A DNA stretch of 64,000 nt from CAVTPU01 sp963736695 (GTDB lineage Bacteria > Actinomycetota > Actinomycetes > Mycobacteriales > Micromonosporaceae): the NCBI GenBank assembly GCA_963736695.1, contig CAVTPU010000004.1, positions 3,245,100-3,309,099 on the forward strand. Reading direction: 5' to 3'. A program made the position numbers and the translations under genes. Below the pieces are notes generated by a model that worked only from the letters and a program-made list of their open reading frames with translations, made no database searches and was not told the DNA's origin. The number at the start of each line of letters is the position of its first letter. Position 1 is the stretch's first letter. Shown in pieces: positions 30,401-36,645 of this stretch.

Positions 30401-30907
30401 GCGGCGGCCACCCGCGACGTCAAGGAGCAGCTGGACCAGGTGCCGGACAACGGTCTCGGATTCGGGTTGCTGCGTCACCTCAACGCCCAGACCGGCGTGG
30501 CGCTCGCCCAGACCGGCGGCCATCCGCAGATCGGCTTCAACTATCTCGGCAGGTTCGGCGCCGACTCCGGTGACTGGTCAATCGACTTCTCTGCGCTGGC
30601 GGTGGCCGCCGGCGCAGATCCGACGATGCCGTTGCCGCACGCGTTGACGCTGGACGTCTTCATCGCCGATCAGCCCGACGGGCCGCGGCTGCACGCCGTG
30701 TGGGTGTGGGCTGGCGACGTCATCGCCGAGTCCGACGTGCACGATCTGGCGAACCAGTGGCTGCGATGTCTTGACGCGATCATTCGGACCGCGTTGACGC
30801 CGGGCGCCGCGCGACTCACCCCGCGTGATCTGACCCTGGCGACGCTGACCCAGGACGAGATCGACGAATTCGAGAACGACCTTGCTGACTGGGGAGACTC
30901 GCTATGA
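18467..30907 (+). CDS. Three-module NRPS: Cstart-A-T-E / C-A-T / C-A-T-E
   Basis: Non-ribosomal peptide synthetase of 4146 residues, with borders read by eye. Module 1: starter-type C (1-430, HHALWDA at 139), A1 (~460-960, TSGSTGQPKG at 616), T (Ser1008 in LGGDS), E (~1050-1510, HHLVVDG at 1194). Module 2: DCL-type C (1543-1975, HHIVSDG at 1681), A2 (~1996-2480), T (Ser2534 in LGGHS). Module 3: LCL-type C (2589-3015, HHVAGDA at 2716), A3 (~3058-3560), T (Ser3604), E (~3650-4115, HHMAVDG at 3787). A short acidic C-terminus may dock to the next protein. Codes aligned to GrsA: A1 DIWEVTADDK (diamino acid, Dab-type from memory, so Dap fits); A2 DAWSIAAVCK (Phe-like); A3 DILQIGGIYK (unassigned). 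The first C domain has no upstream module and probably adds an acyl chain. Confidence 0.95.
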   Translation: MANDREVLLPLSAGQLEMWNAQQFDPANPMFNMGGWLDIRGPLDERLFESAMVQVVRESDCLRARFVDDVGVVSQSLEPLTASPLARLDLRDAADPESAARAWVLDELARPFDMVRPPLYRFCLATLSNDRSLLLVIVHHALWDAFSGGLFAQRLAIIYSAAALGLPDRQPPLPELRALVEDEREYARSERFGLDRDFWADRFPETPELVSWSDRPFASAHTFLRVSGELDGPASDQLREAAWRSRVTWPTLVIAATALYTHRVTGVRDVLLTLPVNGRVGAVARATPGMRANFLPLPVSFDPTLTRDRLLRDVADAVGATLKRQRYRGDLVRRHMGVAGDDQRPFGPSINVVPYGSEFRFGPCLATMHEISSGPVNDLQITAFETATATIGINFTANPLLYSEDELAAHRRRFATLLNGLCDAAPDAAVSQLDVVDEAEYHQVLVEWNQTERFGGFAGVVERIRSVAWERPQAPAIEDGDAVVTYAELVGRASAVTRGLRDRGVGPETLVGILGDPGARFIANALGVIGSGAAFVPLDPGAPIARTAGLIRDNGIRMLLVGPECAEVASEVVASGLAATAASPVELLVTDDHADPDDDLAPLVGREDDLAYVIFTSGSTGQPKGAMVHRRGMVNHLLAKVEDLYLSAADRIVQNAPLTFDIAIWQMFAALIVGGVTRVVPRTVAADPDQLLSIVADDRVSVLEVVPSLLRAALDNVDAGAPMVALPELRWMVVTGEALPPDLCLRWISRYPGIPLVNAYGPTECSDDVTHAFISEPGDLPDGRVAIGRAVRNTSLYVLDDGLRPVPPGGAGELYVGGVGVGRGYLRDRSKTALAFVADPFAMGSGARMYRTGDRVRSRLDGQFEFVERRDHQVKIRGHRIELGEVESGLRGLPGVSDVAVDVRTDAQGNKRLVAYVVARDTTRLRAMAAEVLPGYMVPAVFVDMDALPLTANGKLNRKALPEPTIQATAGRAPQTPTERILRDLFAQVLGAPQVGVDDSFFDLGGDSISSIQLVSQARRAGLLITPQEIFRAKTVSGLAAVAGRVAAATPAVARDVVGPVPATPIMRWLHHNRMPIETFHQSTVLQVPAGLAAADLLAALQAVIDHHDMVRTRLSGPVDDWVLDVTAMGAVRADDLLHRVDARDADDAQIADETTRQTRSAIGRLAPAEAVMLQATWLDCGAERPGRLILVMHHLVVDGVSWRILIGDLEAAWVAASTGAAVVLDAVGTSFREWSELLAADAIADRVDEVELWSEVSGQADPRLGSRRLDPQRDVRGTAGRVETVLPPALTELLLTRVPAAFHAGVNDVLLTALALAVADWRGDGAGVLIGLEGHGREQFRADVDLSRTVGWFTTVFPVFLAPGEVKFADVVEGGAGAGSALKRVKEQLRRLPDHGLGFGMLRFLNPETASALAGHPAPQIGFNYLGRFTTAQAQNWAIVDGAGALGEDGDPTMPLPYVLDVNAVTEDGPDGPRLSATWSWAGEILAETDVRAIADRWVQALSGLSRHAQSEAAGGHTPSDFPLVTVDQAEIERLEAAYPQLSDVLPLAPLQEGMLFHTTYDEQTLDVYNVQLVVDLAGEIDVLALKAASAALLRRHPNVAAAFGYTATGAPVQVLTGSSAPTWHECDLSTLGAAERRAELDRLTDEDRTRRFDLSRPPLMRSTLIKLAADRHRFLLTNHHIVSDGASMPVALSEFFAVYRQGGVDRLPRPAAYHSYLAWLAAQDSDAAREAWRGSLAGLEAPTLVAVHADAAVGQLPQQVTIELTDELTAALGAWARRHGVTMATVFQGVWALLLAGHTGQTDIVFGSTVAGRSPEVAGIESMVGMFINTVPVRHRIDPAETFARMLVRLQDEQAGLMSHHHLGLAEIQQAAGLGALFDTVVVVENQMVDLDAVRHLGDNLRVVNLETRDTTHYPISLLVVPGRRLRLRLDYLPQVFAAAEIDRLADRLRRLSAAVVGEDRPVARVDVLDPGERARVLALGGGAVRPVPSGTVPELFEAQVRRTPESVALVFGDVSLTYAELNDRVNRLARLLIGAGVGPGDIVALMVSRSVETIVALLAVLKAGAAYLPVDPNYPAERITYLIDDARPALLITNGVQVEAEIDATVPILLVGAPATRHALADLAGSNPCDEERVRPLSERDAAYVIYTSGSTGRPKGVVVEHASVSRLVTDQIERFAVGSQTRLLQFASLSFDAAAWEIATALLCGGQLILATDDDRQPGAPLAALIHRHGVNLVSLPPSVVGVFPAETTLPQDLTFIVAGEACPPELVARWANERKMINAYGPTEATVCVTMSDPLTAERRPPIGRPLANSRLYVLDGALRPVGVGVVGELYIGGPQVARGYLDRPGLTAQRFVADPFSSIPGARVYRTGDLVRWTEDGQLDYVGRGDDQVKIRGFRIELGEIEAAVRSAAAATQVAVIVREDRPGDRRLVAYVVPETRTPEPSEVRAGVAAALPEHMVPAAIVTVAALPLTANGKLDRAALPEPAYGSGAPSRPPATEAERLLCDLFAEILGVGEVGVDANFFALGGHSLLATRLISRLRSIQGVELPVRALFESPTPQALARQLTSGSTIRPALVAHTRPDQLPLSFAQQRLWFLNELEGPSPTYNIPTAVRLSGPLDRAALAQAITDVCVRHEALRTVFPEDDGHPRQSILEPGSLPAILSVVEHVAGDLDEAIIAAAARGFDIAAEVPVRATLFAAEPHEHVLLVVQHHVAGDAWSLAPFYRDLAVAYAARCAGRMPDFSELPVQYADYALWQRELLGDESDPQSLAAGQLTFWRETLANLPAQIDLPLDRPRPAVATYAGDLVELRLSAAIHREISALARSCGATVFMVLQAALAALLTKLGAGTDIPLGTPIAGRTDEALDDLVGFFINTLVLRCDTSGDPTFRQLVERTRDVDLAAYAHQDAPFERVVEAVKPVRSMAQQPLFQVMISLNNTAGVRVDLAELRGELIAVPTGTAKFDLSFDLTESMDDDGLPAGVGGYIEYSTDLFDKSTVERIAGLLGQLVERAVAAPDEPLRRLSPLTTADRHRLLIEWNDTARSDPDAAGLADLIEAQVRRTPDAPAVVSGGVTLTFGELNERVNRLARTLVTCGVGPDRVVAIALPRSAELIIAALAVIKAGAAYLPLDLNYPANRIAFMLDDAAPALVVTTSEIAATRADLNAVAQLVVDDPAVELDLRCQRSADVVACDLIGIRSPEHVAYVIYTSGSTGQPKGVMVTHGAMVNLLRDMCRRVGVSPGDRWLAVATFGFDISNLEIFAPLLTGATLIFTDADEARDPGALVARVVEHAVTIMQATPTHWQAVLATDGVDLSGVRVITGGEACSADLAAELRSAAASVLNGYGPTETTIYSTAGPVTGERVGAPTIGRPMDNTRVYVLDDDLNLAPIGVVGHLFIAGAGLARGYLGRQDLTADRFVADPFGDRPGGRMYRTGDLAAWTADGELRFIGRADRQVKLRGFRIELPEIEAVLRSHPDVADAVAMVREDRPGQRRLVGYVVADDSVDCGPIGLDSAALRAHAAAALPEYMVPAMLVSLPALPMTSNGKVDQNALPAPTQHEQASVTRDPIGVEKTLHAIFVEVLGVPHVGVDDSFFDLGGDSIMTIQLVSRARKHGLRISPRDVFAHQTIGALARLDDQPAAVAADPVDGVGPVPITPIVAGLRAKGGGFEAYHQAMVLHTPVGVDGELLTAALHRLTHHHDALRLVLTRTTDDWALRVAPPEPAGPIVTTVDARQASAPELRRLVGEHRVAASGRLDPERGVVLQAVWFDLGSERAGRLLLVIHHMAVDGVSWQIIIDDLAQIAEALRRGEEPTVPSVGTPLRSWAALLHTEAAVAARVAELPVWTGVLTHPDPLVGKRSLDPVVDLASTARSWEVMLPAERTKDLLTTVVSTLRVGVRDALLTALALAIGGYRTDHGLGEATGVRVMLEGHGREQLRPDIDLTRTVGWFTTEFPVLVDPGHVDEGEIVDGGPSLAAATRDVKEQLDQVPDNGLGFGLLRHLNAQTGVALAQTGGHPQIGFNYLGRFGADSGDWSIDFSALAVAAGADPTMPLPHALTLDVFIADQPDGPRLHAVWVWAGDVIAESDVHDLANQWLRCLDAIIRTALTPGAARLTPRDLTLATLTQDEIDEFENDLADWGDSL

Positions 30908-33900
30908 CCAAACCTCGACTGCGCGACGTGCTTCCGCTGTCGCCGCTGCAGGAAGGCATGCTGTTCCACGCCCAATTCGATTCGTCCGGGGCGGACGTCT
31001 ACGCCGTACAACTGGTTTTGGATCTTGAAGGTGACCTCGACGCCTCCGCCCTGCGACGGGCCGGCGACGCGCTGCTGGCCCGGCACCCCAACCTCGGGGC
31101 GGCGTTCCGCCATCGCAAGTCGGGCGAGCCGGTGCAGCTCATTCCCGAGCCCATGCCGCTTCCGTGGCGCGAACACGACCTCAGCGAGCTGCCCGCCCAG
31201 CGGCGTCGCGCGGCGCTCGAGGAGCTCGTCGACGCTGACCGGGCCACCCGATTCGACCTGTCCCGGCCACCATTGGTGCGGGCAACCCTGGTTCGATCGG
31301 GCCCGGCCGAAAACCGCCTGATTCTGACCATCCACCACATCGTCGCCGACGGTTGGTCGATGCCGATCCTGGCACGAGAGCTATTTACCCTGTACGCCGA
31401 TGGCGACGCTCGGAGTCTGCCGAGCGTCACGCCATATCGGGAATATCAGGTGTGGCTCGCCCAGCAAGACCGGGGACGGGCCCTCGACGCGTGGCGTGGC
31501 GTGCTCGCGGGCGTCACCGAGGCGACGATGCTCGCGCCAACCGAGCGGCGGCACACGCCGGTGCTGCCGCAACAGGTCACCGGCGAGCTGAGCGAGGCCG
31601 ACACCGCCCGACTCACGACGTGGGCACGCAGCTGCGGACTCACCCTCAACAGCGTCGTGCAGGGCGCCTGGGCGATGCTGCTCGGCGGGCTCACCGGCCG
31701 CACCGACGTGCTCTTCGGCATGGTGACATCGGGGCGGCCGGCCGACGTGCCCGGCATCGAGTCGATGATCGGCTTCTTCATCAACACCCTGCCCGTGCGC
31801 GTCGCGCTCAACCCGGCGGCGACCGTGCGTCAGACCATCGCAGCTGTCCAACGCACCCAGGTGAGCCTGATGCCACACGGCTATCTCGGGCTCGGCGAGC
31901 TGCAGCAGCTCGCTAACATCGGTGAGCTCTTCGACACCGTCATCGTCTTCGAGAACTATCCGATGGCGGCGACCGAGTTCGCAGGCATCGCGCCGGGTCT
32001 GCGACTCGCCGCCGGACAGGGCCGCGACGCCAACCACTATCCGGTCACCCTGCTGGTGATGCCGGGCGATCGGTTGGGCCTGCGAATCGACTATCGCCCG
32101 GACGGCCTCGACGCCGCCCGGTCCCGGCACATTCTCGACCAACTGGTCGAGCTGCTTTGTCGAATGCCTGACGACCACGCCGAGCCGTTGGCCCGTTTCG
32201 CGCTGCTGACTCCCGCCGAACGTCGCGAAATCACGGCGCGCAACAGCACCGACCACGCGGTGCCGGCCGCGACGCTGTCACAACTCGTCGAGGCGCAGAC
32301 CGCCCGCACCCCACACGCTCCTGCGATCACCGATGCCGACGGCACGCTGACCTATTCCGAGCTCGACCGTCGCGCCAACCAGCTGGCACGTCACCTCATT
32401 GGTCGAGGACTCGGCCCTGATCAGTTGGCGGCGGTCGCGCTCGAACCGTCGAGCCGACTGGTGGTGGCGCTGCTCGCGGTGCTCAAGACGGGGGCCGGCT
32501 ATGTGCCTCTCGATGCCACCCACCCCGCCGACCGCATCTCCTACGTCCTGGCGAACTCGCGGGCGTCGCTGGTGCTCACCGAGGGCACGTCACTGTCGGG
32601 TGTGGACTCGGCGGCGGCCGCAGCGGTGCACCTCGACACTCGGGAGACGGCGGACGCGATCGCCCACGAGGACGCGCACCCCATCGTCGAGACTGAGCGG
32701 GCCCGTCCGACCCACCCGCGCGACGGTGCCTATGTCATCTATACCTCGGGGTCGACCGGTCGACCCAAGGGCGTGCTCATCGAGCAGCGATCCGCCGTCA
32801 ACTACCTCGCCTACGCCTCACACGCCTATCCGAGCGTGGCCAAAGACGCGCTTCTGCACTCCTCGGTCACCTTCGACCTCACCGTCACCACCTTGTTCGC
32901 GCCGCTCGTCAGCGGCGGTCACATCGTGGTCGCTGACCTTGTCGCCGGCACGGTGGCATCGGAGCCCGGCTCGACGCCGGGCGCCGGTTCCTGCGGGTTT
33001 CTCAAGGCCACGCCCAGTCACCTGCGCCTGTTGGCTGACGCTCCCGAACGACTGTCGCCCACCGGCGAGCTCGTCGTCGGCGGCGAACAGCTGCTGGGCG
33101 AGAGCCTCGACCAGTGGCGGCATTGCCACCCAGCGGCGACCGTCATCAACGAATATGGGCCGACCGAGGCGACCGTCGGGTGCGTCGTGCACACCATCGA
33201 ACCCGGTGACCCCACCCCGTCCGGCGCGATTCCCATCGGTCGACCGATCTGGAATGCCCGTGTGCACCTGCTCGATCCGATGCTGCGTCCGGTGCCCGAC
33301 GGAGTCACCGGCGAGCTCTATCTCTCCGGCGTCTGTCTCGCCCGTGGTTATGTCAATCAACCCGGCCTCACCGCCGAGCGATTCGTCGCGAACCCGTTCT
33401 CGGCCGAGCCCGGAGACCGCATGTATCGCACCGGCGACCTCGCCCGCTGGAGCCGCACCCACGAACTCGAATATCAGGGGCGCACCGACGATCAGGTCAA
33501 GGTCCGCGGATATCGCATCGAACTCGGCGAGATCGAAGCCGCGTTGGTGAGCCATCCGGCGGTCGAGCAGGCGGCGGTCACCGTCATCACCGACTCCGTT
33601 GGCGAAAACCGCATCGCGGCCTATCTGGCGCCTGCGTCGTGTGTGGCCGGGACCGGCGTCCAGGTGCTGCGAAAGCACCTGGTCAGCATGGTGCCCGACT
33701 ACATGCTGCCCAACAGCTTCGTGGGCCTCGACCACCTGCCGTTGACGAGCAACGGCAAGGTCGACCGGGCGGCGTTGCCGATGCCCGGTCGGGCGCCGGT
33801 GGGCGGCGCTCCTCCCCGCGACGAGCGGGAAAAACGGTTGTGTGGCCTCTTCTCCGAGGTTCTCGGCGTGCCCTCGATCGGCATCGACGATGACTTCTTC

Positions 33901-34842
33901 AACTTCGGCGGGCAGTCCCTGCTCGCGATGCGCCTCGCCGGCCGCATCCGCGCCGACTTCGGCGTCGACCTGCCGATCCGGGCGTTGTTCGAGGCTCCGA
34001 CCGTCGCGGAACTGTCGGCCAGGCTGGTTGAGCTCGCCGGCTCCGACTCGTTCGCGACACTGATTCCGTTGCGCCGGGGTGGCGATCGCCCGCCGATCTT
34101 CTGCATGCACCCAGGCGGCGGGGTGAGCTGGTTCTATCGTGGGCTCGCCCCGCACCTCGGACCCGAGATTCCGCTCTATGGTCTGCAGGCCCGCGGCATC
34201 TCCGAAACCGCCGAACTGCCGGCCAGCCTCGCCGACATGGCGGCCGAATATATCGAACAGATGCGCGTCGTGCAGCCGGTCGGCCCCTATTATCTGCTCG
34301 GCTGGTCGTTCGGTGGGGTGCTGGCTTATGAGGTGGCGGCGCAGTTGCAGCGCTGCGGCGAGCGGGTCGATTTGTTGGTCAGCCTCGATGGCGGCCCCGC
34401 CGGGCCCGATGAGGAGCTGCCCGACGATCGCGGGATTCTCGAACAGATCGTCACCTATCTCGGCTATGACCCGGGCGAGTTGCTGTCCGAGGGCTTTGTG
34501 CTCGCCGATCTCGTGAGTCGCTTTCGCCGCGATGAACACGTCCTATCGACGGTGACCGAGCGGCAACTGGCGAACCTCATCGCGGTGGCTCACAACAACG
34601 CCGTGCTGCGCCGCGACTATCGACCGTCCGGATATAGCGGAAAGTTGGTCTATGTCCAGGCGGCCGACACGCCGCAGACGGGCGCCGACTCGTGGCGCGC
34701 CCATGTGCGCGGCCCGATCGACCGGCATGACGTCGATTGCGCCCACGACTTCATGCTCGCCGCCGAGTCGTCAGTCCACATCGGTCGGATCATCTCGGCC
34801 GAGCTGTCCCACCTTCGCGACGATGAGAGAGGGTCCCGTTGA
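30904..34842 (+). CDS. Terminal NRPS module: C-A-T-TE, predicted Asn
   Basis: NRPS of 1312 residues. It has a DCL-type C domain (8-440, HHIVADG at 144), matching the E domain that ends the previous protein, and an A domain (~460-960, TSGSTGRPKG at 614). The specificity code read by eye is DLTKVGEVGK, very close to known asparagine codes (DLTKLGEVGK). A T domain (Ser1005 in FGGQS) is followed by a type I thioesterase with triad Ser1135 (GWSFGG), Asp1162 and His1281. The TE frees the peptide by hydrolysis or ring closure. Its ATG overlaps the stop of the first NRPS by four bases. Subunit order and C-domain types agree with a colinear four-residue product. Confidence 0.95.
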   Translation: MTKPRLRDVLPLSPLQEGMLFHAQFDSSGADVYAVQLVLDLEGDLDASALRRAGDALLARHPNLGAAFRHRKSGEPVQLIPEPMPLPWREHDLSELPAQRRRAALEELVDADRATRFDLSRPPLVRATLVRSGPAENRLILTIHHIVADGWSMPILARELFTLYADGDARSLPSVTPYREYQVWLAQQDRGRALDAWRGVLAGVTEATMLAPTERRHTPVLPQQVTGELSEADTARLTTWARSCGLTLNSVVQGAWAMLLGGLTGRTDVLFGMVTSGRPADVPGIESMIGFFINTLPVRVALNPAATVRQTIAAVQRTQVSLMPHGYLGLGELQQLANIGELFDTVIVFENYPMAATEFAGIAPGLRLAAGQGRDANHYPVTLLVMPGDRLGLRIDYRPDGLDAARSRHILDQLVELLCRMPDDHAEPLARFALLTPAERREITARNSTDHAVPAATLSQLVEAQTARTPHAPAITDADGTLTYSELDRRANQLARHLIGRGLGPDQLAAVALEPSSRLVVALLAVLKTGAGYVPLDATHPADRISYVLANSRASLVLTEGTSLSGVDSAAAAAVHLDTRETADAIAHEDAHPIVETERARPTHPRDGAYVIYTSGSTGRPKGVLIEQRSAVNYLAYASHAYPSVAKDALLHSSVTFDLTVTTLFAPLVSGGHIVVADLVAGTVASEPGSTPGAGSCGFLKATPSHLRLLADAPERLSPTGELVVGGEQLLGESLDQWRHCHPAATVINEYGPTEATVGCVVHTIEPGDPTPSGAIPIGRPIWNARVHLLDPMLRPVPDGVTGELYLSGVCLARGYVNQPGLTAERFVANPFSAEPGDRMYRTGDLARWSRTHELEYQGRTDDQVKVRGYRIELGEIEAALVSHPAVEQAAVTVITDSVGENRIAAYLAPASCVAGTGVQVLRKHLVSMVPDYMLPNSFVGLDHLPLTSNGKVDRAALPMPGRAPVGGAPPRDEREKRLCGLFSEVLGVPSIGIDDDFFNFGGQSLLAMRLAGRIRADFGVDLPIRALFEAPTVAELSARLVELAGSDSFATLIPLRRGGDRPPIFCMHPGGGVSWFYRGLAPHLGPEIPLYGLQARGISETAELPASLADMAAEYIEQMRVVQPVGPYYLLGWSFGGVLAYEVAAQLQRCGERVDLLVSLDGGPAGPDEELPDDRGILEQIVTYLGYDPGELLSEGFVLADLVSRFRRDEHVLSTVTERQLANLIAVAHNNAVLRRDYRPSGYSGKLVYVQAADTPQTGADSWRAHVRGPIDRHDVDCAHDFMLAAESSVHIGRIISAELSHLRDDERGSR

Positions 34843-35048
34843 GCAACCCCTTCGACGATGCCGATGGCGTCTTCCTGGTGCTCGTCAACCACGAGAACCA
34901 GCACAGCCTCTGGCCGAATTTCGCCGACATTCCTGCCGGCTGGTCGAAAGTCTTCGGCCCGTCCGACCGGGCCGCGTGTCTGGAATATATCGAAGAGCAC
35001 TGGACCGACATGCGGCCCACGAGTCTCATCGAGGCGGTCGGTGGCTGA
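34839..35048 (+). CDS. mbtH: MbtH-like protein
   Basis: Small NRPS helper of 69 residues that binds A domains and supports their folding and activity. All family marks are present: FLVLVNHENQHSLWP, the Trp-bearing PAGWSKVFG, and the C-terminal EYIEEHWTDMRPTSL. It starts at TTG 34839, overlapping the stop of the terminal NRPS by four bases (TTGA), so it is translationally coupled to its likely partner. The DCL/Asn-type A domain or the Phe-like A domain may be the dependent one; the sequence cannot tell. Confidence 0.97.
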   Translation: MSNPFDDADGVFLVLVNHENQHSLWPNFADIPAGWSKVFGPSDRAACLEYIEEHWTDMRPTSLIEAVGG

Positions 35049-35097
35049 CCGACCGCCTGTCCACCCCATCGACAATCCCAACCAAACGGAGGTACGC

Positions 35098-35355
35098 ATG
35101 AGCACGGCATCCATCGACACCCAACGGCTCGCGGAGATCAAGGAGATCGTCTGCGAGACCCTCGAACTGGAGCTCGACGAGGTCACCGAAACCAGCCTGT
35201 TCCAGGAGGAGCACGGTGCCGACTCGCTCGGCGCCATCGAGGTCCTCGCCGCGCTGGAGCGCAAATACAGCCTGGTGATCGACCAAGGCGAAATGGCCAA
35301 GATGGTCAACCTGCAGGGCGTCTACGCGGTCGTCGCCAACGCCGCGGGCTGGTAA
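35098..35355 (+). CDS. Acyl carrier protein of the type II PKS
   Basis: Discrete carrier protein of 85 residues with the phosphopantetheine serine in GADSLGAIEVLAALE. The length and acidic helix II fit an FAS/PKS-type ACP, not a peptidyl carrier. The ATG at 35098 was chosen for its strong GGAGG site seven bases upstream; a longer in-frame start inside mbtH is not credible. Directly followed by the KS and chain-length factor genes, it is the probable carrier on which the acyl chain is grown, and from which the starter C domain of the NRPS would take it (inference). Confidence 0.92.
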   Translation: MSTASIDTQRLAEIKEIVCETLELELDEVTETSLFQEEHGADSLGAIEVLAALERKYSLVIDQGEMAKMVNLQGVYAVVANAAGW

Positions 35356-35394
35356 GCGAATCCCATCCACGTGACGAGTCGAATCGAGGCGGTC

Positions 35395-36645
35395 ATGTCA
35401 TCCACACTGGACGCGAGCGGGATGCACCGAGTGGTGGTCACCGGTGTCGGCGTCTTCTCGAGTATCGGCATCGGTGCCGAGCAGTTCGCCGAAGGCCTCC
35501 GGACCGGGCGGTCGGGCGTGCGCCCGATAAGCGTCTTCGACACGACCGGGTTCGCTCACACGAATGGTTGTGAGGTGGTGGGTTTCGAACCGGAGGCATG
35601 GATCCACCACACTCCCATCGAGCAGCTCGGGCGGGCCAGTCAGTTCGCCGTCGCGGCGGCGCGAATGGCCGTCGACGACTCCGGCTATGACGAGGCGACG
35701 CTCGCCCGGCTGCGTGGACTGGTCTGCGTGGGCACCACCGACGGCGAGGCGTTCGATCTCGACCATCTAGTGGCGCAGGAGATCGAGTCCGGCCCGCAGG
35801 CCATGGACCCGGTGCGGGCCCGGCGTCTCGCGGCGGCGCGGCTCAGCGTCACCGTGGCACGTGAGCTTCAACTCTCCGATGTCGAGGCCGAGACGGTCGC
35901 GACCGCGTGTTCGGCCGGAAACTACGCGATCGGCAACGGTTTCGACGCGGTTCGGTCCGGCGAGGTGGACTTCGCCCTGTGCGGCGGCGCCGACGCGATG
36001 TGTCGCAAGACATTCACGGGATTTTATCGACTGGGCGCCATCGCGCCGGAGTTCTGCCAACCGTTCGATAAGAACCGCAAAGGCATTCTCACCGGCGAAG
36101 GCTCCGGCATGCTCATGTTGGAGTCGCTGGAGTCGGCGGTGCGTCGCGGCGCGCGTATCTACGCGGAGATCCGCGGTTATGGACTCAACTGCGACGCCTA
36201 TCACCAGGTGGCGCCCAACGAAGCCAGCATCGCCCGATGCATCCAGCTGGCGCTCGACAATGCCGGGATCGCACCCGGCGAGGTCGATCTGATCTCCGCG
36301 CATGGCACCGGGACCAAAGCCAACGACGTCACCGAGACCCGAGCCATTCGCGGAGTCTTCGGCGACCAGACGCCCCGAACCGTGTCGCTCAAGTCGATGC
36401 TCGGGCACACGATGGGTGCGGCGAGCGCGTTGAGCGCCGTCGCCTGTTCGCTGGCCATCACGCAGCGGTTCATTCCACCGACGATCAATCACGTCGAGAC
36501 AGACCCGGAGTGCGCCATCGACTGTGTGCCCAACAAGTCGCTTCCCGCAGATTTGCGGGTGGTTCAGAACAACGGACTGGCCTTCGGCGGCAACAACGCT
36601 GTCGTGATCATCGGTCGGTATGACGCGAACGAGGTGACGGTATGA
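35395..36645 (+). CDS. Type II PKS ketosynthase (KS-alpha)
   Basis: Beta-ketoacyl synthase of about 416 residues that extends the ACP-bound chain with malonyl units. The catalytic set is intact: Cys172 in VATACSAGN, His303 in SAHGTGTKANDVTE and His338 in SMLGHTMGAAS. The chain-length factor follows with overlapping stop/start. The KS resembles the FabF-like enzymes of aryl-polyene, ishigamide-type and cinnamoyl-lipid systems more than the aromatic type, given the accompanying ketoreductase and dehydratases; this is context-based. ATG 35395 has GAGG five bases before the C; an upstream GTG at 35371 lacks a ribosome site. Confidence 0.93.
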   Translation: MSSTLDASGMHRVVVTGVGVFSSIGIGAEQFAEGLRTGRSGVRPISVFDTTGFAHTNGCEVVGFEPEAWIHHTPIEQLGRASQFAVAAARMAVDDSGYDEATLARLRGLVCVGTTDGEAFDLDHLVAQEIESGPQAMDPVRARRLAAARLSVTVARELQLSDVEAETVATACSAGNYAIGNGFDAVRSGEVDFALCGGADAMCRKTFTGFYRLGAIAPEFCQPFDKNRKGILTGEGSGMLMLESLESAVRRGARIYAEIRGYGLNCDAYHQVAPNEASIARCIQLALDNAGIAPGEVDLISAHGTGTKANDVTETRAIRGVFGDQTPRTVSLKSMLGHTMGAASALSAVACSLAITQRFIPPTINHVETDPECAIDCVPNKSLPADLRVVQNNGLAFGGNNAVVIIGRYDANEVTV

